This document shows, in pieces, positions 7,585-15,904 of a stretch of 64,000 bases of DNA. The stretch lies in the NCBI GenBank assembly GCA_018266375.1, contig JAFEAO010000003.1, positions 313,578 through 377,577 of the forward strand, read 5' to 3'. The translations under genes and the position numbers were made by a program. Origin of the DNA: Bdellovibrionales bacterium. Lineage in GTDB: Bacteria > Bdellovibrionota > UBA1018 > CAIMNF01. Every line of letters begins with the position of its first letter. Positions within the stretch are counted from its first letter, which is position 1. Under the pieces are notes generated by a model. The model saw only the letters and a list, made by a program, of their open reading frames with translations. It ran no database searches and had not been told where the DNA came from.

Positions 7585-9174
7585 ATGATTAGTACCGACG
7601 GAATCAGCCTCAGCTACGGCAGCCATAAATTATTTGAAGATGTCAGCATTAAGTTCGTCCCGGGCAATTGCTACGGCCTCATCGGCGCGAACGGCGCCGG
7701 TAAATCGACATTTCTGAAAATTCTGTCGGGCGAAGTCCAACCCAACGCCGGTACCGTGAACATCCCGGCCGATGAGCGCCTCGGTATTTTGCGCCAAAAT
7801 CACTTTCAATTTGACGATATCGAAGTTTTGAAAACCGTGATCATGGGGCAGCCCGAGCTTTTCCAAGTTATCGACGAAAAAGCCAAGCTTTATGAAAAGC
7901 CCGACTTCAGTGAAGCCGATGGCGAGCGCGCCGGCGAACTCGAAGCGAGGTTCTCGGAACTTAACGGCTGGGAAGCGGAATCAAACGCGGCCGTCCTCCT
8001 CGCGGGTTTGGGCATTAAGACCGATCAACACGCGCTCAAGATGCGTGAGCTCCAAGACGGTCAGAAAGTAAAAGTGCTCCTGGCGCAGGCGCTCTTCGGC
8101 GATCCGGATATTTTGCTCTTGGACGAGCCGACCAACCATTTGGACATCGCCGCGATCAAGTGGCTCGAAGATTTTTTGGCGGAGTACGATAAGACCGTGA
8201 TCGTAGTGTCGCACGATCGCCACTTTTTGAATCAAGTGTGTACTCACATGGCCGACATCGATTTCGGCACGATCAAAATTTATAGCGGTAACTACGATTT
8301 CTGGTACGAGTCGAGCCAGCTCGCACTTAAGCTCCAAGAAGATAAAAATAAAAAGCTCACCGAAAAGGCCGAGGAACTCAAAGCCTTCATCGCGCGCTTT
8401 AGCGCCAACGCTTCAAAATCAAAGCAAGCGACTTCGCGCTCCAAGCAACTCGCCAAGATCACGCTCGAAGATATCCAGCCGTCTACGCGTCGTTATCCGT
8501 TTGTGGGTTTTAAACCCGAGCGCGAAGCCGGCGATCAGATGCTGCGGGTCGAAGGCCTCACGAAATCCGTCGACGGCGTGAAGGTGCTCAATAACGTCAC
8601 TTTCCAGCTCGATAAAAACGACAAAGTCGTCTTTACGGGTTCCGAGTTGTCCAATACGACGCTTTTCAAGATTTTGATGGGTGAACTCACGCCCGACTCC
8701 GGCAAATTTACCTGGGGCGTGACGACCTCGCGTTCGTACTTTCCAAAGGATAACACCGAGTACTTCAAGGATTCGGGTTTGTCACTCGTGGATTGGCTGC
8801 GCCAGTTTTCGGGCAAGGAGCAGTCCGAGAGCTTCATTCGGGGATTTTTGGGGCGCATGCTTTTTTCAGGCGACGAAGCCCTGAAGCACACAAGCGTTCT
8901 CTCCGGTGGAGAGAAGGTGCGTTGCATGCTCTCGAAGATGATGCTGTCATCCGCAAACGTGCTTCTGCTTGATGGTCCGACCAACCACTTGGATCTCGAG
9001 TCGATCACGGCGGTTAACAACGGTCTCACCCGCTTTCCGGGAACGGTGCTCTTTACGTCGCATGACCGACAGTTTATCGAGACAATCGCAAATCGCGTGA
9101 TCGAGATCACACCTTCGGGTGTGAAGGACGATAAGCTTACTTATCCTGAGTATCTCGAGGCGTTATTGAAGTAA
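7585..9174 (+). CDS. ybiT: ABC-F ATPase, YbiT type, with degenerate second ATP site
   Basis: A 529-residue soluble ABC-F protein (two ATPase domains, no membrane part), the class that acts on ribosomes. Length and sequence follow E. coli YbiT throughout (for example FSANASKSKQATSRSKQL in the linker). Domain 1 has an intact Walker A (GANGAGKST) and Walker B (LLLDEPTNHLD), but a weak signature (LQDGQ). Domain 2 keeps a good signature (LSGGEK) but its Walker A is replaced by TGSELSNTT, with Asn357 where the lysine belongs. Its catalytic glutamate is also gone (LLLDGPTNHLD, Gly464). Pairing rules for ABC dimers predict one complete ATP site and one dead site. It lies 22 bases after the hypothetical gene and converges on the TMEM175 gene. 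Confidence 0.92.
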   Translation: MISTDGISLSYGSHKLFEDVSIKFVPGNCYGLIGANGAGKSTFLKILSGEVQPNAGTVNIPADERLGILRQNHFQFDDIEVLKTVIMGQPELFQVIDEKAKLYEKPDFSEADGERAGELEARFSELNGWEAESNAAVLLAGLGIKTDQHALKMRELQDGQKVKVLLAQALFGDPDILLLDEPTNHLDIAAIKWLEDFLAEYDKTVIVVSHDRHFLNQVCTHMADIDFGTIKIYSGNYDFWYESSQLALKLQEDKNKKLTEKAEELKAFIARFSANASKSKQATSRSKQLAKITLEDIQPSTRRYPFVGFKPEREAGDQMLRVEGLTKSVDGVKVLNNVTFQLDKNDKVVFTGSELSNTTLFKILMGELTPDSGKFTWGVTTSRSYFPKDNTEYFKDSGLSLVDWLRQFSGKEQSESFIRGFLGRMLFSGDEALKHTSVLSGGEKVRCMLSKMMLSSANVLLLDGPTNHLDLESITAVNNGLTRFPGTVLFTSHDRQFIETIANRVIEITPSGVKDDKLTYPEYLEALLK

Positions 9175-9225
9175 TGCAGCGAGAAGTCTTTCAAAATCGG
9201 ATAGAACACTTTCCGGACTTTCTTG

Positions 9226-9801
9226 TTAATCTTTCATCACGCGTTCGATACGCGTATCCGGGATCAACCACATGACGGCAACGGCGACATACGCCATGCA
9301 TGAAACCATCGGCGCATAGCAAGCGATCGCGATTCCGATGATGTAAACGAGCGGGGAGATCAGCCCTTTGATGTCGTCGCCGAGTGCCTTCGCCAAGACC
9401 GAATCGTGGCCGTGGTGTTTGATCAGCACCTTCGCCAAAATCCAATACGCGACTCCGCACATGAGGAGATCGAATCCATAAAACGCGACCGGCCGGCAAG
9501 TGAAGTGATTTTCGCCGGCCCACGCGGTGACAAACGGCATGAGCGAGAGCCAAAACAGTAAATGCAGGTTCGCCCACAACACCGAGCCTTTCACGCTCTT
9601 CACCGCCTGAAACATGTGATGATGGTTGTTCCAATAGATGCCGACGTAGATGAAGCTCAACACGTAGCTCAAAAATACCGGAATGAGCGCGATGAGTGCT
9701 TCTATCGAGTCGTCGTGGGGTGGCTTGAGCTCGAGCACCATGATGGTGATGATGATGGCAAATACGCCGTCGCTGAATGCTTCGATCCGTCCTTTATGCA
9801 T
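9226..9801 (-). CDS. TMEM175/DUF1211-family membrane protein (putative cation channel)
   Basis: This is a 191-residue membrane protein of about six helices starting with the family signature RIEAFSDGVFAIIITIMVLEL, in which the FSDG motif lines the pore of TMEM175-type potassium channels. The ATG at 9801 overlaps the aminotransferase stop codon by one base (TAATG), so translation is likely coupled. The frame stays open upstream through the aminotransferase in another phase, but those residues are not homologous to the family. Histidines cluster in the loop WNNHHHMFQ. Prokaryotic members are thought to be tetrameric potassium or cation channels. Specificity here is unknown. Confidence 0.85.
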   Translation of the reverse strand: MHKGRIEAFSDGVFAIIITIMVLELKPPHDDSIEALIALIPVFLSYVLSFIYVGIYWNNHHHMFQAVKSVKGSVLWANLHLLFWLSLMPFVTAWAGENHFTCRPVAFYGFDLLMCGVAYWILAKVLIKHHGHDSVLAKALGDDIKGLISPLVYIIGIAIACYAPMVSCMAYVAVAVMWLIPDTRIERVMKD

Positions 9802-10922
9802 TATTTGTGCACTTTCTGGATGGCGGCGTCGATGTTGGCGAGGCCGCGTTTGAGTTGAACGTCGTCCGGCCATCCGTAACCCAAGCGAAAATAACGCTTC
9901 GGTTGCTCGAACCAATGGCCAGGGCCGACGTGGGTTTTGAATTCTTCGTTCAAAGTGCTGTAAAATTTTTCGGTGTTGAAGTTGGCGTTCTTGAAGCGAG
10001 GGAACCCAACACAGCCGCCGGTGGGTTTTGTCCACTCGAGGTACGGGTGCGCCGTCATCCAGGTTGAAACCATGTCGTGGCGGCGTTTAAGGTTCTCCAA
10101 AATCCTTGGCAAAAATTGTGCGCGCTTTTGGTAAAACTGAAATCCGATTTCTTCGTCGAGTGCGGAGTTACAAATCTGAATCTGTTCTTTGCCCGCAAAG
10201 AATTTTTCAAACAGCTTCGCGTTTTGAGTCATGAGCCAACCCAGACGGATACCCGGGAGTCCAAAAGTTTTAGAAAAGCTCGATACCGAGATCACGTGAT
10301 CGCCCAGGGTCGCGGCGTAGGGGAGCGCTCCTCCCAGGCAAAAAGCCATCTCGCGGTAAGTTTCGTCGACGAGCAAAGGGATTCCCAGTTCACCCGTCGC
10401 TTTCACGATGGCTTGCAAAGATTCGAGGGACATCATTGTGCCAGTCGGATTGTGTGGCACCGTGATCGAAACAAATTTTGTTTTCGAAGTCACCACGCGC
10501 ATCACCGATTCAGGGTCAATCTTCCAACTGTTTTCATAATGGAGATCGACGATTTTGACGACCGCGCCGATCGCACGCGGTGTTTCCAAATTGGTTCCGT
10601 AGTTCGGACGGACGACGACCATCTCATCGCCGCGGTCCAGTAGAGATGTAGAAATAATAAAGAGTGCGGTTGCGGCGCCTGCAGTCAGCAAGATACGGTC
10701 GGGACCGATTTTCCCTCCGGTGTCGGCGGATAAAAGTTTGCGTAATCCTGGATGTCCGACGTGGTCGATGTAGGCGAGGATCAAATCGTCGAGATTGAGT
10801 CCGAGTTCGCCAAATTTAAAATCGGTATAAGAGCTTTCGGTCAGGTTGCAGTCGATGGTGTGATAACCCAGCTGCTCGGGCGCTTCGATTTCAATAGGCA
10901 TGCGGACGTATTGCATGGGCAT
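9801..10922 (-). CDS. PLP-dependent aminotransferase, class I/II
   Basis: A fold-type I pyridoxal-phosphate aminotransferase of 373 residues. The cofactor lysine lies in SVSSFSKTFGLPGIRLGW. The aspartate that binds the pyridine nitrogen is in LLVDETYREM, the substrate/cofactor loop is VPHNPTGT, and the C-terminal carboxylate-binding arginine is probably that of RYFRLGYGW. The family transfers amino groups between amino acids and 2-oxoacids, but the substrate cannot be read from sequence. It is transcribed divergently from the E1 alpha gene and overlaps the channel gene downstream by one base. The ATG at 10922 has only a weak GAG upstream; in-frame ATGs at codons 3 and 8 are alternatives. Confidence 0.88.
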   Translation of the reverse strand: MPMQYVRMPIEIEAPEQLGYHTIDCNLTESSYTDFKFGELGLNLDDLILAYIDHVGHPGLRKLLSADTGGKIGPDRILLTAGAATALFIISTSLLDRGDEMVVVRPNYGTNLETPRAIGAVVKIVDLHYENSWKIDPESVMRVVTSKTKFVSITVPHNPTGTMMSLESLQAIVKATGELGIPLLVDETYREMAFCLGGALPYAATLGDHVISVSSFSKTFGLPGIRLGWLMTQNAKLFEKFFAGKEQIQICNSALDEEIGFQFYQKRAQFLPRILENLKRRHDMVSTWMTAHPYLEWTKPTGGCVGFPRFKNANFNTEKFYSTLNEEFKTHVGPGHWFEQPKRYFRLGYGWPDDVQLKRGLANIDAAIQKVHK

Positions 10923-11021
10923 ACTCTACTCAAATTTAAAGCGATTTGCCACGCTAATGCGCGCCGTCATTATTATATATAAACAGTTTAGTAATTGACA
11001 GATATCGGCAACGATTCCCCA

Positions 11022-11050
11022 TTGAGAGAATGCTCTAAATCGGGTATTCT
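11022..11050 (+). promoter_or_regulatory. Predicted promoter for E1 alpha gene, abutting the start codon
   Basis: TTGAGA (11022-11027) and TATTCT (11045-11050) are 17 bases apart. The ATG lies only 8 bases after the -10 box, so the transcript would have almost no leader. Predicted by eye only. Confidence 0.45.
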
Positions 11051-11058
11051 GGCGGCCT

Positions 11059-12165
11059 ATGAAAAAGGATTCAAAGAACGGCCGTCAGGCCTCTCGGGGT
11101 GGTTCAACCGCGCGTACTCCTGCGAAGAGCCAATCTAAGGGGCCAGCTCCAGTAGCCATGAGCAGCACTAAGAATCAAAAAAAATTCCGTCTTCCTGAAA
11201 AGAAGCTCATCCAGATCCATGACCTGATGGTTAAATCTCGCGTGCTCGAAGAGCGCTTGATCGCGATGTACAAAAAAAGCGACGGTTATTTCTGGATCGG
11301 CGGTCCGGGTGAAGAGGCATTCAGCATTCCACTCGGCGTTCAGATCAATAAAGGTTTCGGTCTCGATCACGACTTCTTGCACCTTCATTATCGTTCAAGC
11401 CCGATCATGCTCGCCATGGGCGCAGAACCGATCGATAGCATGCGCCAGATGAAGAATACGGCGAGTGACCCGTATTCCGGCGGACGTAACTTTGGCAACC
11501 ACTATTCTAAACGCGACTGGAACGTGGTCCCGGTCACCTCGACGATCGAAACTCAGTACGCGACTGCAATCGGTACCGGGATCGCGCAAGCCAAAAAAGG
11601 CTGTAAGGGCATCACCATCGTCAACGGCGGCGACGCCGGCACGGCAGAAGGTGAGTTCGCGAGCTGTCTTGTGTGGTCTTCGCGTCCAAAATTCGAACTC
11701 CCGATCCTCATGATCGTAACCAACAACCGTTACGGCATCTCTACCCCTTGGGACACTCAGCACGGCGAGAAGTACGTTTCAGATCGCGGTACCGCATTCG
11801 GAATCAAAAATGCTCACATCAACGGTAACGACGTCGAAGAAAGCTACTTCGCATTGCAGGAAGCTCTTGAATACGTTCGTACCGAGCGCAAGCCGTTCCT
11901 GCTTGAAGCAGAAGTTTCGCGCCTGTACGGACACTCTTCTGCGTCGGGTGCTAACTTCAAACCAAACGAAGTCGACTGTTTGGTCACGTTCGAAGCGCAG
12001 CTTGAAAAAGCGGGCGTTCTCACACGCAAAGAGATGACTCAAATTCGCGAAAAATACACCGAGACGATGCTCGAAGAGAGTAAACAGGTCCGTCAAGAGC
12101 CGCAACCGACAGGCGATACCATCTACGACAACGTTTACTACGGTCAAAAAGGGAAATACTGGTAA
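11059..12165 (+). CDS. 2-oxoacid dehydrogenase E1 component, alpha subunit
   Basis: The thiamine-diphosphate-binding alpha subunit of a pyruvate or branched-chain 2-oxoacid dehydrogenase (decarboxylase step), 368 residues. The ThDP/Mg motif is intact: GGDAGTAEGEF through VTNNRYGIS. The YRSSPIMLAMG and YGHSSASGANF stretches resemble branched-chain (BkdA-like) E1 alpha. The first 45 residues are a basic, low-complexity extension (KNGRQASRGGSTARTP) absent from most family members. Met34 (11158) is a possible internal start without a better ribosome site. Its stop codon overlaps the E1 beta ATG by one base. No E2 or E3 gene is present in the window, so the rest of the complex is encoded elsewhere. 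Confidence 0.9.
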   Translation: MKKDSKNGRQASRGGSTARTPAKSQSKGPAPVAMSSTKNQKKFRLPEKKLIQIHDLMVKSRVLEERLIAMYKKSDGYFWIGGPGEEAFSIPLGVQINKGFGLDHDFLHLHYRSSPIMLAMGAEPIDSMRQMKNTASDPYSGGRNFGNHYSKRDWNVVPVTSTIETQYATAIGTGIAQAKKGCKGITIVNGGDAGTAEGEFASCLVWSSRPKFELPILMIVTNNRYGISTPWDTQHGEKYVSDRGTAFGIKNAHINGNDVEESYFALQEALEYVRTERKPFLLEAEVSRLYGHSSASGANFKPNEVDCLVTFEAQLEKAGVLTRKEMTQIREKYTETMLEESKQVRQEPQPTGDTIYDNVYYGQKGKYW

Positions 12166-13235
12166 TGGCAAACATGGCGCAGGCCGTTCGTATGGCCCTC
12201 CACTACGGAGAACAAAATTTAGGTCTCGAGCACATCTTCGGTGAGGACGTCGGTCCGCCACTCGGAGGCGCATTCACCGTCACGCAAGGGCTCGCTAAAT
12301 CTTGGAACTCTCCGCTCGATGAGCGCGGGATCGTAGGTGCTGCAATCGGTCTCGGTTTCGCGAATGTTCGTTGCGTGGCAGAGATTCAATTTTGCGATTA
12401 CATTTACAACACGATCGACCTCCTCAAGCTCGGCGGAATGTCGACTTGGGCGACTAACGGCGATTGGATGAGCCCGTTTACGATTATGACGATCGTGGGC
12501 GCGGGGATCCGCGGCTCGATTTATCACTCGCACTCGTTTGATGCGACGATGACCCATATTCCGGGCTTCAAAATCGTAATGCCCTCGAACTCCCTCGATG
12601 CGTACGGCCTCATGATCGCGTGCCTGAAAGAAAATAACCCAACCATGTTCTTGCTCCCGAAAGCGCTCATCCGTCACGAAGGTGATGAGCAAATTCCGGG
12701 CGAACCGGAGCTTGGGCCGGAAGGTCGTAAGGCCCTCAAAAGCATGATCGACATGCCAGTGAGCAACAACGAAAGCTGGAAGCCGAATTGGCCAAAAGGT
12801 TTGACGGAGTACACCGTTGAAATCGGCCAAGGCAAAATTGTGACTTCAGGCGATCAAGTGACCGTCGTCACTTACGGGCGCCACGTGCTCATCGCTCGCG
12901 ATGTTGCAAAAAAATTGGCCGAAGAAGGCATTTCAGTCGAAGTCATCGATTTGCGCACGCTCTGGCCTTACGACTGGAACATGATTAGCGAATCAATCCG
13001 AAAAACCAAACGCGTGGTCTTCGTCAACGAAGATACCGAAGTCACGAACTTCGGCGAGCACTTGCTCCGCCGCACGGTCGAAGAACATTTTTACGAGCTT
13101 CTTGCCCGTCCACGCTTGCTCGCTGGCGCGTTCATCCCAGGCATTGGTCTTGCCGATAATTTGGAAAGCGCTTCAGTTCCGCAAGCACACGATATCGAAG
13201 GCGCGATCCGCGAAATCATCGCAGAGCAACCGTAG
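12165..13235 (+). CDS. 2-oxoacid dehydrogenase E1 component, beta subunit
   Basis: A 356-residue partner of the E1 alpha subunit. The N-terminal pyrimidine-binding part has FGEDVGPPLGGAFTVTQGL, then the active-site region GSIYHSHSFDATMTHIPG and the typical MPSNSLDAYGLM. The C-terminal transketolase-type domain holds VTYGRHVLIARDVAKKL and VIDLRTLWPYDW. The HSHSFD stretch stands where most pyruvate E1 beta chains have HSQSxE, a small departure that leaves the substrate class open. The ATG shares a base with the alpha stop codon, indicating coupled translation and equal stoichiometry. The gene ends 99 bases before the C25 protease. Confidence 0.9.
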   Translation: MANMAQAVRMALHYGEQNLGLEHIFGEDVGPPLGGAFTVTQGLAKSWNSPLDERGIVGAAIGLGFANVRCVAEIQFCDYIYNTIDLLKLGGMSTWATNGDWMSPFTIMTIVGAGIRGSIYHSHSFDATMTHIPGFKIVMPSNSLDAYGLMIACLKENNPTMFLLPKALIRHEGDEQIPGEPELGPEGRKALKSMIDMPVSNNESWKPNWPKGLTEYTVEIGQGKIVTSGDQVTVVTYGRHVLIARDVAKKLAEEGISVEVIDLRTLWPYDWNMISESIRKTKRVVFVNEDTEVTNFGEHLLRRTVEEHFYELLARPRLLAGAFIPGIGLADNLESASVPQAHDIEGAIREIIAEQP

Positions 13236-13300
13236 CCCGACTCGGTAACGGGTTCATTTTGGTTGAGACTTGCGTCATCCAGAAATGATGCCGTTACCGC

Positions 13301-13328
13301 TTGACGTCCATGGCGTGAGTGCTAGCGT
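13301..13328 (+). promoter_or_regulatory. Predicted promoter for C25 protease, abutting the start codon
   Basis: TTGACG (13301-13306) and TAGCGT (13323-13328) are 16 bases apart. Only 6 bases separate the -10 box from the ATG at 13335, and no Shine-Dalgarno is possible. Leaderless expression is inferred. Confidence 0.45.
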
Positions 13329-13334
13329 TGAGTC

Positions 13335-14966
13335 ATGACAAAAACTATTTTGCTTCTATTGGGGACCGTTCTTCTTTCGACTTCTAGCTACGCCACCGTG
13401 ACTAAAACCATTTTTAAAGAACGCGGACTAGAGGGGGTTCGCTTCGACGTCAAGGTTGATGGCGTTCAGACTGGTGCAAGTCGTTTCACGACTCATGCAG
13501 CGCCGCTCCAACAATTTCGCCTGAAGGGTGTCGACGCCTACTCGGGCATCATTTATCGCCCGGGCTTCCCGAAGCTTCCGGTCGTGCGTTTCCTCGTTCA
13601 GGGCGACGTGACCGTGACCGTCGGTAAAGAAGGCGTCTATCAGCGCGCGCTTCCGACCGGAACCCGTATTGAGCCAAGTTTGGAGTCAGTCGTGAAGCTT
13701 CCCCATGCGAGCGCGAAGCTGGTGTTGAATCCGATCGCGTATGAAAGCGACGATCTGCAACCCTCACAACTGTACTCGATCGCCGCCGCCGGCTCTCAAA
13801 ACGGACAACAGCTTAAACTCGTGACTCTTTATCCGATTACGTACAAAGCAAAGTCGGGGAAGTGGACATTTACTCAAAACTTCACGGTCGTTGCAAAACG
13901 CCAACCGGTAGTTCAACGCCGCGGTAATCCACTTTTCGCTTTCGTTGTGGGTGCGAAATTCGCAGCTAGCCCTTCACTCGAGACTTACGCGCAATTCAAG
14001 CAGAAACAAGGCTACAACGTCGTCATGGGTGTGATGGGTAAAGACTTTAAGGATCAAGATAGCATTCGTGCTTGGCTCAAAGGTCAGCTCGTAAACGGAC
14101 TTAAGTACGCGATGATCGTGGGCGACGTCGAAGACGTGCCGTCGCACGACTCTCAAATTATCAGCGGCGTAACCGATCACTACTATCGTGCGATCGATAC
14201 CAACGATTACAACTCCGACATCAACGGTGCCGACATCGGATTGGGTCGTGTTTCCGTCGCAAACGAGCAACAACTCAAAGTCGTCGTCGATAAATTCATT
14301 CGCTATCAGCAGGCCGCCGTGGCTCGTCCTCACGCAGGCGATTGGGCCAAGCATGTGTCTTTCGTCGCAACGGATGATCGATACGAAATTGCGGAAGGTA
14401 CGCACAACTACGTGATCGACACTTACACCAAGAAGCTTGGTTACTCGGGAACATTCCCGTCGATCTTGGCTCCACAAGGCGGCGACCGCCTGTATGCAAT
14501 CACTCATCATGCGGGTACGAATGATCTCTTGAAAGCCTTCAGCGAAGGCCGTTCCATTATCGATTACTCGGGTCACGGCGGTGATACTTACTGGGTCGGT
14601 CCACAGTTTACCCAAGCCAATATTCAGCAAATCGCTAACGACGACGCTTTGCCGTTTGTAGTCGGGAACGCATGTAACACAGGTGAGTTCACCACGAGTG
14701 AAGCATTTGGCGAGACCTGGATCCGCAGCAACAAGGCGATCGCTTACTGGGGCTCGATGGATTCCACTTACTGGGATGAAGACGATATTCTCGAGCGCAA
14801 AATGGCCGACGGCATTTTCCAATATGGTCGCCTCAAGCTCGGTGATTTTACCAACTACGCGATGACCGCGCTTTGGGCTCAATACGGCGGCCAAGGCAAG
14901 AGCGCTTACTACTGGGAGACCTACGTGCTCTTCGGTGATCCGTCGATTGATCTGCGGTTAAAATAG
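13335..14966 (+). CDS. Secreted gingipain-like cysteine protease (peptidase C25)
   Basis: A 543-residue exported protein with a Sec signal peptide (hydrophobic 4-20, ending SSYA). The prodomain-like part (about 21-200) is beta-rich (YRPGFPKLPVVRFLV). The catalytic domain (about 205-543) has the C25 dyad: His414 in DYSGHGGDTYW and Cys447 in VVGNACNTGEF, the same order and spacing as in gingipains and other caspase-fold C25 peptidases. The ending YVLFGDPSIDLRLK is also typical of the family. No adhesin domains or C-terminal sorting domain follow, so it is a minimal form likely released to the periplasm or outside. Substrate preference is not evident. Confidence 0.88.
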   Translation: MTKTILLLLGTVLLSTSSYATVTKTIFKERGLEGVRFDVKVDGVQTGASRFTTHAAPLQQFRLKGVDAYSGIIYRPGFPKLPVVRFLVQGDVTVTVGKEGVYQRALPTGTRIEPSLESVVKLPHASAKLVLNPIAYESDDLQPSQLYSIAAAGSQNGQQLKLVTLYPITYKAKSGKWTFTQNFTVVAKRQPVVQRRGNPLFAFVVGAKFAASPSLETYAQFKQKQGYNVVMGVMGKDFKDQDSIRAWLKGQLVNGLKYAMIVGDVEDVPSHDSQIISGVTDHYYRAIDTNDYNSDINGADIGLGRVSVANEQQLKVVVDKFIRYQQAAVARPHAGDWAKHVSFVATDDRYEIAEGTHNYVIDTYTKKLGYSGTFPSILAPQGGDRLYAITHHAGTNDLLKAFSEGRSIIDYSGHGGDTYWVGPQFTQANIQQIANDDALPFVVGNACNTGEFTTSEAFGETWIRSNKAIAYWGSMDSTYWDEDDILERKMADGIFQYGRLKLGDFTNYAMTALWAQYGGQGKSAYYWETYVLFGDPSIDLRLK

Positions 14967-14976
14967 GGAACGCAAC

Positions 14977-15387
14977 ATGGGCGTAAAAATGTCAGGCCGA
15001 TACCTCGGACGCAAACGTTGCGAAACGACTCATGAGCAATCCGGTTCGAAAATCGAAACGGATGCACCTAAAGATAATATGGGTGAGGGGAGCCGGTTTT
15101 CTCCGACCGACCTGGTTGGCGCGGCTCTCGGAACCTGCATTATCACCACGATGGCGATCGTCGCGGAACGCGATGGAATGTCGTTTGAGGGTGCCACTTA
15201 CGAAGTGACCAAAGAAATGGTGACTGAGCCCACTCGTCGAATCGGAACTTTGAGAGTTAAGATCACGCTCCCGAAGTCGATTCCCGAGTCGTATCGCTCG
15301 AAGCTCGATCACGTCGCTCGTGCCTGTCCGGTGCACAAGAGCTTGCATCCCGACGTGCAGATGCCGATTGAAATCGTGTACGTCTAA
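14977..15387 (+). CDS. OsmC/Ohr-family protein
   Basis: A 136-residue OsmC-fold protein, probably a thiol-dependent peroxidase for organic hydroperoxides or a related redox protein. The two conserved cysteines are present: one in DLVGAALGTCIITTMAI (Cys54 region) and one in RACPVHKSLHPDV. The GSRFSPTDL stretch before the first is typical. It begins 10 bases after the C25 protease stop codon and may be co-transcribed with it. It is closer to the YhfA/OsmC-like branch than to Ohr, judging by length and the ACPVHKSL motif, but this is by eye. A hairpin follows it at 15436. Confidence 0.88.
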   Translation: MGVKMSGRYLGRKRCETTHEQSGSKIETDAPKDNMGEGSRFSPTDLVGAALGTCIITTMAIVAERDGMSFEGATYEVTKEMVTEPTRRIGTLRVKITLPKSIPESYRSKLDHVARACPVHKSLHPDVQMPIEIVYV

Positions 15388-15435
15388 AATGAATTGAGAG
15401 AAGCCCGTTTGTATTCACGAATATAAAACCCCGCT

Positions 15436-15455
15436 AAACCATTGAAATGGTTTTT
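15436..15455 (+). terminator. Small hairpin after osmC-like gene, overlapping next promoter
   Basis: AAACCAT / ATGGTTT (7 bp) around a TGAA loop, followed by a pyrimidine-rich run. It fits a weak intrinsic terminator. The -35 box of the next gene (15442-15447) lies within it. Confidence 0.45.
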
Positions 15456-15471
15456 CTTCTCAATCTATAAT
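15442..15471 (+). promoter_or_regulatory. Predicted strong promoter for PDZ protein, abutting the start codon
   Basis: TTGAAA (15442-15447) and a perfect TATAAT (15466-15471), spacer 18. The ATG at 15479 is 7 bases after the -10 box, so transcription should begin at or next to the start codon. Confidence 0.6.
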
Positions 15472-15478
15472 CACTTCT

Positions 15479-15823
15479 ATGAAGCGCATGCTTTTGGCCC
15501 TCACGATCACGATTCCGTACGCAGAAATGAAGTCGAGCATCGATCATCTCACCGAACTCCTTCAAACGGCGAAAGCGACGGCCCAAACAAAAAACGGGAA
15601 AGTTACCGGCTACAAAATCAGTCAGATTAAAAAGGGCGGCCTCTTTGACCACATGAAGTTAAAGAATGTCGATGTCATCACCAAAGTCGATGGCCAGAGC
15701 GCCTACGATCCCGCCGTTCTTTTGCAAAACGTGATGCAGATCGAACGTCACGAAAAGAAGACGTTTGATCTCGAGTTTACTCGCGTCGGAAAAACGACAA
15801 AAGCCCACTACATCGTAAAATAG
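15479..15823 (+). CDS. Small PDZ-domain protein, GspC-like
   Basis: A 114-residue protein that is mainly one PDZ-like domain: GYKISQIKKGGLFDHMKLKN, then VDVITKVDGQSAYDPAVLLQ and a final beta strand. This matches the C-terminal PDZ domain of type II secretion GspC proteins, including the ISQIKKGGLF carboxylate-binding loop. The first 14 residues (MKRMLLALTITIPY) are hydrophobic and could be a short anchor or remnant signal. No other gsp genes are near, so it is an orphan. It could hold a substrate or partner C-terminus in the periplasm or cytoplasm. Similarity is by eye. Confidence 0.65.
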   Translation: MKRMLLALTITIPYAEMKSSIDHLTELLQTAKATAQTKNGKVTGYKISQIKKGGLFDHMKLKNVDVITKVDGQSAYDPAVLLQNVMQIERHEKKTFDLEFTRVGKTTKAHYIVK

Positions 15824-15868
15824 ACTCAGTAGCGGATAAACGTAAAATAACGCAATGCATAAATTTCG

Positions 15869-15897
15869 TTGACGATTTTTAAGGTTCGGGATAGCGA
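15869..15897 (+). promoter_or_regulatory. Predicted promoter for repeat lipoprotein, abutting the start codon
   Basis: TTGACG (15869-15874), spacer 17, TAGCGA (15892-15897). The ATG at 15905 is 7 bases further on. The arrangement nearly copies that in front of the C25 protease. Confidence 0.42.
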
Positions 15898-15904
15898 TAC
15901 GCCC

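Noticed and set aside
13974-14894. 306-residue minus-strand open frame
   Set aside because: Lies fully inside the C25 protease gene, which has clear catalytic motifs. No ribosome site or homologous pattern.
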